Origin: Oscillospiraceae bacterium
GTDB lineage: Bacteria > Bacillota > Clostridia > UBA1381
Assembly: GCA_015068545.1 (NCBI GenBank)
Contig: SVKH01000044.1
Location: forward strand, 1-11,121
Length of the DNA: 11,121 nt
Reading direction: 5' to 3'
In this document: positions 1-5,901 of the stretch, piece by piece
Layout: each line of letters opens with the position of its first letter
Position numbering within the stretch: position 1 is the stretch's first letter
The notes under the pieces: model-generated
What the model was told of the DNA's origin: nothing
What the model saw: the letters and a program-made list of their open reading frames with translations, nothing else
The model's database searches: none
Translations under genes and position numbers: made by a program

Positions 1-96
1 TGAAAACAAAACAGGATAAACCTCACCATCTTTGTAATCTTCCGGATATGTAATCATATATTGCATATTTTCAAATTTCAAAAATTCATATTTCAT
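1..96 (-). CDS. Probable alpha/beta hydrolase (dienelactone hydrolase/prolyl oligopeptidase-like), N-terminal fragment
   Basis: Only the first 32 codons lie in the window; the gene runs off the left edge. It starts at the ATG complementary to 94-96, with an AAGGAAGG ribosome binding site about 9 nt upstream. The peptide begins MKYEFLKFENMQYMITYPED and ends in DGEV-YPVLFS. A short amphipathic start, an 'xYxITYPEDY' strand and a 'YPVLF' strand is how small esterases or oligopeptidase-like alpha/beta hydrolases commonly begin, just before the oxyanion-hole HG motif, which would lie outside the window. No catalytic residue is visible, so the family call is inference from a short N-terminus. It starts 54 nt after the upstream small membrane protein and could be co-transcribed with it. 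Confidence 0.5.
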   Translation of the reverse strand, partial: MKYEFLKFENMQYMITYPEDYKDGEVYPVLFS

Positions 97-150
97 ATTT
101 AACTTCCTTCCTTTTTATTATATATATTATGTTAGGTTAGGATGAATAAA

Positions 151-630
151 TCATGGATGTTCTTTTGTGTTAACAACATCCCAACTATAATCAGTTTTTT
201 CTAAAGTAGCCCGAACTAAAATATCTAACGAACCTCTTACCGTTTGGTTATTGCTATCTAAGGCTTCTTGATTATAAACGAACCACAAATAGCCGATTTC
301 TTTATCAAAATCTGCTGTAATTAGTTGCAAAGTATGATTTTCCTTTACTGCATCTTCATCCGTTATGCAATATCGGCTTAATTCTCCATAACTACTATCT
401 GCTTCATCTTCATTTCCAATAAAAGAAAAGGCTTCGTCTATTTTTTTCATTATTTCATTTGCTTGCTTTTTGTCTTGAAAGGACATAGGATACAGTATTT
501 CTTTATAGTTAGAACCAAAATAGTTTTTATCAGGTATGATATATTTTCCATAAAAATACATTCCTCTTCCAAAGATGCATACAAGAAATATTAACACAAT
601 AATAGACAGTACAAATATTTTCTTTTTCAT
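151..630 (-). CDS. Small membrane-anchored protein of unknown function (159 aa)
   Basis: I do not recognise this protein. It starts with MKKKIF followed by a strongly hydrophobic stretch (about residues 5-22), which is an uncleaved signal anchor or a signal peptide without a clear AXA site; a cysteine at residue 18 is not in a convincing lipobox. The remaining ~135 residues are acidic, probably extracytoplasmic, and contain no catalytic motif I can name. The C-terminal half (about 100-150) alternates strand-like segments (LQLITADF, IGYLWFVYN, GSLDILVRATLEK) and ends near SWDV, which suggests a small alpha+beta domain of the kind found in exported clostridial hypotheticals. The start is supported by AAGGAG about 10 nt upstream of the ATG. 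It lies downstream of a strong terminator, so it is not part of the ftsEX unit. The hydrolase fragment follows on the same strand. Confidence 0.75.
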   Translation of the reverse strand: MKKKIFVLSIIVLIFLVCIFGRGMYFYGKYIIPDKNYFGSNYKEILYPMSFQDKKQANEIMKKIDEAFSFIGNEDEADSSYGELSRYCITDEDAVKENHTLQLITADFDKEIGYLWFVYNQEALDSNNQTVRGSLDILVRATLEKTDYSWDVVNTKEHP

Positions 631-730
631 GCCCTACATTTCTCCTTTTGCCAAATTTCGGCATTCTTACTATTAAGGGCATAATCATAAAAATCATCAT
701 GCCATAAACATTCCCATTCAACAGTGATAA

Positions 731-776
731 CAAAAAAGGTGTTAAAAAAGTACGACTCTGTTCTTCTTTAACACCT
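731..776 (-). terminator. Intrinsic terminator of the ftsEX-peptidase unit
   Basis: Read on the minus strand, AGGTGTTAAAGAAG (776-763) pairs with CTTTTTTAACACCT (750-737) as a 14-bp stem with one G-U pair and a 12-nt loop, followed at once by a run of T (736-732). It begins 7 nt after the peptidase stop codon and ends the regulator-ftsE-ftsX-peptidase transcript. Confidence 0.9.
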
Positions 777-782
777 GTAATC

Positions 783-1922
783 TTATAGATATCCTGCTGG
801 ATTTGTGGTTTTTCCGTTCACTCTTACCTCAAAGTGAAGGTGGTTACCGGTGGAATTTCCTGTTGAGCCAACCTTTGCTATGGTTTGTCCTCTGGTTACC
901 TTTTGTCCCGAAGACACCAGCAACTTACTACAATGCGCATACAAGGTTACATATCCACTACCATGATTTATGGATACTGTATAGCCGTAGCCGTTTACCC
1001 AACCCGCTGTAAGGACAACACCGTCATCTGCCGCATAGATAGCAGTACCAAGAGGTGCTGCATAGTCTATACCGGTGTGGAGCTTTTTGGTTTTGGAAAT
1101 TGGGTGAATACGATATCCATATGGCGAAGACATTCTTGTGTAGCTTGCCATAGGGAATTGGAACTTACCGCTACCTTTGTACACTACCGCGCTTTGCGTA
1201 GATGATTTTAAAGCAGAATCAATCTGATTTTGTATCTGTTTTTCTGCCTGAGCCATCTGCGCTTCCAGCTTTTTAAGCTTTGCAATGTCATTGGTAAGGC
1301 TATTTATTATCTGATCCTTTTCCGCTTTTTTAGATTCAATAGCAGACTGTTTCTCGTCCAGAATTGCCTTTGCCGCAACCTGTTCATCACGTTCTGCCTC
1401 CACTAAAACCTTAGCTTCCTCTACCTTTGCCGCCTGCGCATTATAGTTATCTATCATGCTGTTATCATGCTTTACGATAGATTCAACCACAGCAACTCTG
1501 GTAAAAAGATCCGCTATTCCGTTGGCTTCCAGTAGAAGCTCAAGGTAAGATGTTACACCGTTTTCGTAGATGACCTTCATCCTTGTTTTTAGTTTATTAT
1601 ACGCTTTTTGAGCTTCCTCTTTGTAAACTTCAATCTCAGCATTCTTAGTTACAATTTCAGCTTCTTTTTCATTTATCACAGCCTGAACGCTGTCAATATC
1701 ATCCTGAAGTGCCAATATCTGCACATCCAGCTTGTCACTTTCCTCAGAAAAAGTTTTCACTTCGGCCTGCTTTGCCTTAATGTCCTTTTCCGTCTGCTCT
1801 GCCTTTTTCTGATTTTCTGCCAGCTCCTTTTTAAGCTCACTTACGCTTTTTGCCGCATTTACAGCAGGAATGCAGGACAGAGATATTGCAGCACTCAGTA
1901 AAAGAGTTATAAATTTTTTCAT
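783..1922 (-). CDS. Secreted coiled-coil M23 (LytM) peptidoglycan endopeptidase, FtsEX partner
   Basis: Predicted cell-wall hydrolase of 379 aa. Residues 1-23 are a signal peptide (MKKF, hydrophobic core, then AVNA before AKS, a plausible signal peptidase I site). Residues ~27-118 and ~160-237 are long, charged heptad-like coiled coils rich in K, E, A and Q, separated by a segment (~119-150, with YLELLLEA) that resembles the PcsB/CwlO-type hairpin. A linker leads to the C-terminal M23 domain (~255-379). All expected residues are present: H282 and D286 (HTGID) and H363 as zinc ligands, and H330 (YAH) and H361 of HLH as catalytic histidines. By family knowledge it would cut peptide cross-links outside the membrane. 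EnvC in E. coli and PcsB or CwlO in Gram-positives are the functional parallels driven by FtsEX. The start has AGGAGGGACAG directly upstream and lies 9 nt after the ftsX stop, so the two are translationally close. Confidence 0.92.
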   Translation of the reverse strand: MKKFITLLLSAAISLSCIPAVNAAKSVSELKKELAENQKKAEQTEKDIKAKQAEVKTFSEESDKLDVQILALQDDIDSVQAVINEKEAEIVTKNAEIEVYKEEAQKAYNKLKTRMKVIYENGVTSYLELLLEANGIADLFTRVAVVESIVKHDNSMIDNYNAQAAKVEEAKVLVEAERDEQVAAKAILDEKQSAIESKKAEKDQIINSLTNDIAKLKKLEAQMAQAEKQIQNQIDSALKSSTQSAVVYKGSGKFQFPMASYTRMSSPYGYRIHPISKTKKLHTGIDYAAPLGTAIYAADDGVVLTAGWVNGYGYTVSINHGSGYVTLYAHCSKLLVSSGQKVTRGQTIAKVGSTGNSTGNHLHFEVRVNGKTTNPAGYL

Positions 1923-1931
1923 CTGTCCCTC

Positions 1932-2825
1932 CTATACCTTTAGGTATCTCTTCATTGAGAAAGCACTACCGCATACACCGATAAGACTTCCAACAAGGGC
2001 AAACAGTCCACCAAATATAGGTGATGCCTTGCCTACGCTCACTAGCTCAAACAGAGTAAAGTTTATACTTTGCATATAGTTAAGCAGTGCAAAATAAGCC
2101 CAGAATACCATGATAAATGCAAGGACTGCGGACAAGAATCCTATAATCAATCCCTCTAAAACGAATGGCATTCTAATGAATCTGTTAGTAGCACCGATGA
2201 ATTTCATTATGTTGATTTCTTTCCTGCGGTTATACACAGTAAGCTTAACTGTATTTGAAATAATGACAATAGCTATTATCAAAAGTACGAACATAACCAC
2301 AAGACTGAACTTCTTTACGGCATCCGACATGGAAAGCACCATATTTACAACGTCCTGCTTATTAACTACCTTTTCTATTCCTTCAATTTCGCCTAGTTTT
2401 GCAGCGGTATCTGCTGTGTTTTCTATGTTATCTAAAACTACCTTGTAGGAATCCGCAAAAGGGTTGTCCTCTTCAAAACCTACAAGAAGATCTTCGCTGC
2501 CTTCAAACATATCCTCTTTTGCGTATTGGAGCATCTCTTCCTTGGTAAAAAGTGTGCATTCCTTTACGTTTTCCACCTGACGAATCTGCTCACCAACTGC
2601 CGCTACCACGTCTTCCGTAGCGCCCATATTAAGATAAACTTGAACTTCGCACTGGTCTTTTATCTGGTTGGTTACTGTTCCCACATTAAGAGTAAGCAGG
2701 GTAAAAACTCCCAAAATCACCAAACAACTTGCAATAGTGAAAAGCGATGCCACGCTCATAAGTCCGTTTCTTATTACGTTTTTCTTTGCCTCGGAAAATG
2801 AATACTTAAGCTTCGATAGCTTCAT
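1932..2825 (-). CDS. ftsX: Cell division ABC transporter-like membrane subunit FtsX
   Basis: FtsX (297 aa) is the membrane half of the FtsEX complex, which transmits ATP hydrolysis across the membrane to switch on a peptidoglycan hydrolase. The start chosen is the ATG at 2825 (MKLSKLKYSF) because TTGGAGGTGAGTATA sits immediately upstream; an earlier in-frame start would place this site inside the gene. Layout: short cytoplasmic N-terminus, TM1 ~25-46, a large extracytoplasmic loop ~47-165 (the expected contact site for the hydrolase coiled coil), then TM2 ~173-190, TM3 ~220-248 and TM4 ~269-290. The basic stretch after TM2 (YNRRKEINIMKFIGATNRFIR) is the typical FtsX/MacB coupling segment that contacts the ATPase. 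The gene overlaps the 3' end of ftsE by 20 nt and is followed within 9 nt by the M23 peptidase. Confidence 0.96.
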   Translation of the reverse strand: MKLSKLKYSFSEAKKNVIRNGLMSVASLFTIASCLVILGVFTLLTLNVGTVTNQIKDQCEVQVYLNMGATEDVVAAVGEQIRQVENVKECTLFTKEEMLQYAKEDMFEGSEDLLVGFEEDNPFADSYKVVLDNIENTADTAAKLGEIEGIEKVVNKQDVVNMVLSMSDAVKKFSLVVMFVLLIIAIVIISNTVKLTVYNRRKEINIMKFIGATNRFIRMPFVLEGLIIGFLSAVLAFIMVFWAYFALLNYMQSINFTLFELVSVGKASPIFGGLFALVGSLIGVCGSAFSMKRYLKV

Positions 2826-3501
2826 TATACTCACCTCCAACTTCATCACGGATTATCCTACCGTCTTTAATTTCTATTACTCTTTTCTTCATCATGTCAA
2901 CTATGTCCTTTGCGTGAGTAGCCATGATAATAGTCGTGCCCATTCTGTTGATTTCCGCAAAAACCTCCATAACTTCAAGAGCAGCTTCCGGATTTAAGTT
3001 TCCCGTAGGCTCATCCGCCACAAGAATAACAGGATGATTTACAAGAGCTCTTGCAAGTGCCACTCTCTGCTGCTCACCACCGGAGAGCTGACGTGGATAC
3101 ATCTTCGCCTTATAGTTAAGTCCCACTTCGTTTAAAACTTCCGGCACACGTTTTCTTATTTCACGCCTTGAAGCACCCACTATTCTCATCGCAAACTCAA
3201 CATTTTCGTAAACTGTTCTATCCTCCAAAAGTCTGAAATCCTGAAAAACTACGCCCATCTTGCGGCGAAGATACGGGATTTCATTATCCGGGATTTTGGT
3301 AATGTCAATTCCATCCAAAAGAATTTGACCTTCGGTTACGTTTCTTTCACGCATCATCAGCTTGGTTATGGTAGTTTTTCCTGATCCGCTAGAGCCTACC
3401 AAAAACACAAATTCACCATTTTCTATTTTAAAACTAGCGTTTTCCAGAGCCACATTTCCGGCATCCTCAAACTGCTTGCTTACATTTACAAATTCTATCA
3501 T
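2806..3501 (-). CDS. ftsE: Cell division ATP-binding protein FtsE
   Basis: FtsE (231 aa) is the cytoplasmic ATPase of FtsEX. The start is the ATG at 3501 (MIEFVNVSKQF), with GGGAGAAATAT upstream; a longer reading to 3552 adds 17 residues that run through a hairpin and is rejected. All ABC motifs are intact: Walker A GSSGSGKTT (36-44), Q-loop Q87 in VVFQDFRLL, signature LSGGEQ (139-144), Walker B VILVADEP with D163 and E164, and H-loop H196 in ATH. VFQDFRLL-EDRTVYENV and the short length without a C-terminal extension are typical of FtsE and set it apart from LolD or MacB ATPases. It is the second gene of the unit, 57 nt after the regulator, with a small hairpin in between. Confidence 0.97.
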   Translation of the reverse strand: MIEFVNVSKQFEDAGNVALENASFKIENGEFVFLVGSSGSGKTTITKLMMRERNVTEGQILLDGIDITKIPDNEIPYLRRKMGVVFQDFRLLEDRTVYENVEFAMRIVGASRREIRKRVPEVLNEVGLNYKAKMYPRQLSGGEQQRVALARALVNHPVILVADEPTGNLNPEAALEVMEVFAEINRMGTTIIMATHAKDIVDMMKKRVIEIKDGRIIRDEVGGEYNEAIEA

Positions 3502-3525
3502 ATATTTCTCCCTATTTAAGTTCAA

Positions 3526-3553
3526 AATGTGCGGCAAAAAAAGACCGCACATT
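3526..3553 (-). promoter_or_regulatory. Hairpin between the regulator gene and ftsE (possible attenuator or processing site)
   Basis: AATGTGCGG and CCGCACATT (3526-3534 and 3545-3553) form a perfect 9-bp stem with a 10-nt loop, 5 nt after the regulator stop codon. On the transcribed (minus) strand only a TTT run follows the 3' arm, so full termination looks unlikely. It may set how much transcript continues into ftsE or protect an mRNA end. Confidence 0.5.
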
Positions 3554-3558
3554 ATCCA

Positions 3559-4647
3559 TCAAATTTTAATTGTGTTTGACACTAAATACTTGTGTACCAT
3601 CATAGCTACTTTAAATACAATTGCCTGATCGAATTTTCTAAGGTCAAGACCTGTCAGCTTATAGATTTTTTCCAATCTGTACACCAAGGTATTTCTGTGT
3701 ACAAAAAGCTGCCTTGATGTCTCGGATACATTAAGGTCATTTTCAAAAAACTTGTTAATTGTAAGGATAGTTTCATTATCCAAAAGTGTGATATCGCCCT
3801 TTTTGAACACTTCCTCCAAAAACAGTTCACAAAGCTTTATCGGAAGTTGGTATATAAGTCTGCCAATTCCAAGATTATTATAATTCAAGATGGACTTTTC
3901 CTCGTCAAATACCTTACCTACTTCGATAGCAACCTGAGATTCCTTATATGAGCTGTTAAGCTGGTTGATGTTTTCTGCAACTGTGCTCACACCAATTAAG
4001 ACACTCATCATCGTTTCGGAGTTGACTGTGTCTAAAATCTGGTTTGCAATAGCATTGATAGCGGCAGCATCAGTACCGTCTGCCAATTCTTTTATCAGGA
4101 CGATATTATTGCTATCGATATTTATTACAAAATCTCTTTCCTTGTCTGGGAACATATTTCGTATAACCTCGTATATTCCCACTTCACCCTTTTTCAGCAC
4201 CTTGATGTAGAAAACCTCTCTTGGAACATCAACTTCAACATGAAGCTCCATAGCCTTTTGGTGCAGATCAAAGGAGAGCATATTATCAAATATTATATTC
4301 TGCATAAATACGGTTTTGTCGTACTTTTCATCATAGTGCTGACGAACATTATTAGCCGCAACAGTAACCGCATTACAGCAATACTTTGACACTTCATCTG
4401 TACCTTCAACGTACACAATATACTCCACAGACTGGCTTCCATCGATAGCCCTTACTGTGTAGCCTTCGCGGATAAAATAATTGTTTCCTGCATCTTGCGC
4501 ATACTTCATCAGATCCAGTACAGTTTCCTCCAAAATTTCCTGACCACTTGCGGCAACAACCATGCCAGACGCATCAGCTATACCAAACTTTTTAGGAAAA
4601 ACCTCCGCCATTTGTGTAACAATGTCGTCAAATGCCTTACTTATCAT
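3559..4647 (-). CDS. CdaR/PucR-family transcriptional regulator
   Basis: A 362-aa regulator. The start is ATG 4647 (MISKAFDDIV), preceded by GGAAGGGTGATATT; an upstream TTG in frame (4689) has no support. Residues 1-~100 resemble the CdaR-type N-terminal sensor ('diacid recognition') domain. Residues ~130-250 look like the degenerate GGDEF-like middle domain of PucR/CdaR proteins. Residues ~300-352 are the C-terminal helix-turn-helix, with the family signature SETSRQLFVHRNTLVYRLEK followed by LTGLDLRKFDQA. CdaR is known for sugar-diacid catabolism and PucR for purine catabolism, but no such genes are here: it heads the ftsE-ftsX-peptidase unit. I infer that it senses some metabolic or envelope cue and acts on this operon or itself; its ligand cannot be read from the sequence. 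No membrane segment or signal peptide is evident. Confidence 0.9.
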   Translation of the reverse strand: MISKAFDDIVTQMAEVFPKKFGIADASGMVVAASGQEILEETVLDLMKYAQDAGNNYFIREGYTVRAIDGSQSVEYIVYVEGTDEVSKYCCNAVTVAANNVRQHYDEKYDKTVFMQNIIFDNMLSFDLHQKAMELHVEVDVPREVFYIKVLKKGEVGIYEVIRNMFPDKERDFVINIDSNNIVLIKELADGTDAAAINAIANQILDTVNSETMMSVLIGVSTVAENINQLNSSYKESQVAIEVGKVFDEEKSILNYNNLGIGRLIYQLPIKLCELFLEEVFKKGDITLLDNETILTINKFFENDLNVSETSRQLFVHRNTLVYRLEKIYKLTGLDLRKFDQAIVFKVAMMVHKYLVSNTIKI

Positions 4648-4753
4648 AATATCACCCTTCCATCCAGTAAAAATAATATTAAAAAACAACAGATAATTTG
4701 CTTACTTCTGAATTTACTCATAATTATTCCAAATTATATCTATATTCCATTGT

Positions 4754-4762
4754 ATTATAACA
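4754..4762 (-). promoter_or_regulatory. Extended -10 promoter for the regulator-ftsEX-peptidase unit
   Basis: On the minus strand the sequence is TGTTATAAT, a perfect extended -10. There is no good -35 at 16-18 nt upstream, only a T-rich run. It would give a 5' leader of about 100 nt before the ATG at 4647. A second TATAAT lies nearer the gene (near 4735) but has a poorer context. Confidence 0.55.
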
Positions 4763-4861
4763 TAAAAAAAGAGAAAAGTATAGTAATTTTTGCGATTTTT
4801 TTAAAAAGTTACACTTTATTAACAATTTTATTTACAAACACGGTTATACCAGCTATCATTA

Positions 4862-4890
4862 TTGACTTAGACAGGAATTTGTAATATAAT
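4862..4890 (+). promoter_or_regulatory. Promoter of rsmG (sigma-A type)
   Basis: TTGACT (4862-4867), a 17-nt spacer and TATAAT (4885-4890) give a near-consensus vegetative promoter. The predicted start of transcription is about 20 nt upstream of the rsmG ATG, and AAGGAAG (4906-4912) is the ribosome binding site. It is divergent from the regulator promoter about 100 bp away. Confidence 0.85.
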
Positions 4891-4917
4891 AATAGAAAAA
4901 ATTGCAAGGAAGATATT

Positions 4918-5649
4918 ATGTACGATATTTTAAAAGAGGGCTTTGACGCTCTGGAGATAGATGTAAATAACGAAAAAATAGAACAGCTCATTACCTACGC
5001 CCATGAGCTTGTGGAATGGAACGAAAAGATAAATCTGACCGCTATATGCGATGATTTTGGCATTGCCACCAAGCACTTTTTAGACAGTGCCACACCACTG
5101 CTAACCCAGTATGTGACAGGAAAAGTAATAGATGTAGGCACAGGCGCCGGATTCCCCGGGCTTGTACTGAAAATTCTAAAGCCCGAAATAGAGCTTACTC
5201 TTTTGGATTCTTTAAACAAGAGGATAAACTTTTTAAAGGATGTATCGAAAAAAATTGGCACAGAAGCTGAATTTGTTCATGCAAGAGCAGAGGACGGCGG
5301 CAGAACACACCGTGCAAAGTACGACACAGTCGTATCCCGTGCTGTTGCAAATATGACGGTATTGTCTGAATTATGCCTGCCGTTCTTAAAAGTAGGTGGA
5401 TACTTTTTAGCGCTTAAAGGGCCGCTTGCTGATGAGGAACTGGAGGATGCAAAAAAAGCAATTTATGTCCTTGGAGGAGAGGTCATAGATGTATTTTCTG
5501 CAAAAATTCCTCATACAGACCTTAACCACAAGATAATTATAGTAAAAAAAGTGCGACAAACTCCTCAGCAATACCCAAGAAAAGCAGGTATTGTTACAAA
5601 AAATCCCATCGGAAATTGTTACAATATAAAGAAAAAGCCGACTAAATGA
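4918..5649 (+). CDS. rsmG: 16S rRNA (guanine527-N7)-methyltransferase RsmG (GidB)
   Basis: RsmG uses S-adenosylmethionine to methylate N7 of G527 in 16S rRNA. The 243 aa fit Firmicutes homologues. Visible family marks are NLTAI (39-43), HFLDSATPL (53-61), the SAM-binding motif IDVGTGAGFPG (71-81), the acidic LLDSLNKR strand end (95-102), RAED (123-126), SRAVA (140-144) and LKG (166-168). The C-terminal YPRKAG (219-224) and KNPIG are also typical; the last 11 residues are a basic tail encoded partly by the terminator stem. In B. subtilis rsmG sits between mnmG and noc. Here noc follows, but upstream is the divergent ftsEX unit, so the mnmEG link is broken and rsmG has its own strong promoter. 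Confidence 0.97.
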   Translation: MYDILKEGFDALEIDVNNEKIEQLITYAHELVEWNEKINLTAICDDFGIATKHFLDSATPLLTQYVTGKVIDVGTGAGFPGLVLKILKPEIELTLLDSLNKRINFLKDVSKKIGTEAEFVHARAEDGGRTHRAKYDTVVSRAVANMTVLSELCLPFLKVGGYFLALKGPLADEELEDAKKAIYVLGGEVIDVFSAKIPHTDLNHKIIIVKKVRQTPQQYPRKAGIVTKNPIGNCYNIKKKPTK

Positions 5650-5666
5650 AAAAGTCGGCTTTTTTT
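5632..5666 (+). terminator. Intrinsic terminator of rsmG, overlapping its last codons
   Basis: AGCCGACT (5636-5643) pairs with AGTCGGCT (5653-5660) around a 9-nt loop, extended by A/T pairs, and is followed by TTTTTT (5661-5666). The rsmG stop codon (5647-5649) lies in the loop, so the 5' arm is coding. The A-run before the stem would let it work on the other strand too, though nothing converges here. Confidence 0.9.
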
Positions 5667-5700
5667 GACGAACGATTTTTCTTTCTTTTTTCCATCAGTA

Positions 5701-5709
5701 TGCTATAAT
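5701..5709 (+). promoter_or_regulatory. Extended -10 promoter upstream of the noc leader
   Basis: TGCTATAAT is a perfect extended -10 element. No clear -35 exists 17 nt upstream (pyrimidine-rich stretch); the TTGACG at 5665-5670 is too far away. Transcription would begin near 5716-5719, exactly where the first leader hairpin starts, about 185 nt before the noc start codon. Confidence 0.65.
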
Positions 5710-5718
5710 TTAGTCATA

Positions 5719-5841
5719 GGGCAAGTCAAAAGGTTATCCCTCCTTTTTAGACAAGCCCAACTAACGGGTAAGGCAGGCAGATGAGTGCTATCCATCCCTC
5801 AAAGGCACTCACCTATAAAAAAACAAAATCTGCCTTACTCC
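5719..5841 (+). ncRNA. Candidate structured leader RNA or small RNA upstream of noc
   Basis: Three helices can be drawn. P1: GGGC-AA-GTC (5719-5727) pairs with GAC-AA-GCCC (5750-5758) with a symmetric AA/AA internal loop, extended by AAAAGG with CCTTTT, leaving the loop TTATCCCT. P2: GTAAGGCAG (5768-5776) pairs with CTGCCTTAC (5830-5838). Inside P2, P3: TGAGTGC (5782-5788) pairs with GCACTCA (5805-5811) with a 16-nt C-rich loop. An A-rich single strand (5812-5829) joins P3 back to P2. Both hairpin loops contain ATCCCTC (5736-5742, 5794-5800). TTATCC of loop 1 is complementary to GGATAA at 5861-5866. It matches no riboswitch or T-box consensus I know. It could be a cis-acting leader of noc or an sRNA with C-rich, anti-Shine-Dalgarno-like loops; a T5 run (5848-5852) after P2 is too distant for a standard terminator. 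Confidence 0.5.
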
Positions 5842-5901
5842 CTTCCATTTTTACACGAAAGGATAATCGTCATGCAAGTTTTTAAAACAAAGGAAAGAGA
5901 A

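Noticed and set aside
530..817. Minus-strand frame open through the terminator, containing a hydrophobic stretch (YGMMIFMIMPLIV) before the small membrane protein
   Set aside because: It has no start codon with a ribosome binding site, crosses a strong terminator and overlaps two better genes in other frames. I cannot exclude a gene remnant, but chance is the simpler reading.
5151..5164. ATTCCCCGGGCTTG in rsmG as a Noc binding site
   Set aside because: It shares the CCCGGG core, but only about 9 of 14 positions fit ATTTCCCGGGAAAT, and it encodes the conserved GFPG of the SAM motif, so coding constraint explains it.
5719..5841. T-box, known riboswitch, SRP RNA, 6S RNA or TwoAYGGAY motif
   Set aside because: No T-box AGGGTGG sequence, no SRP tetraloop region and no riboswitch core that I recognise. 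On the reverse strand only one loop would read AYGGAY, and the promoter points the other way.
5785..5871. Upstream extension of noc to an in-frame start at 5785
   Set aside because: It overlaps the leader helices, lacks a ribosome binding site and adds residues unlike any ParB or Noc N-terminus.
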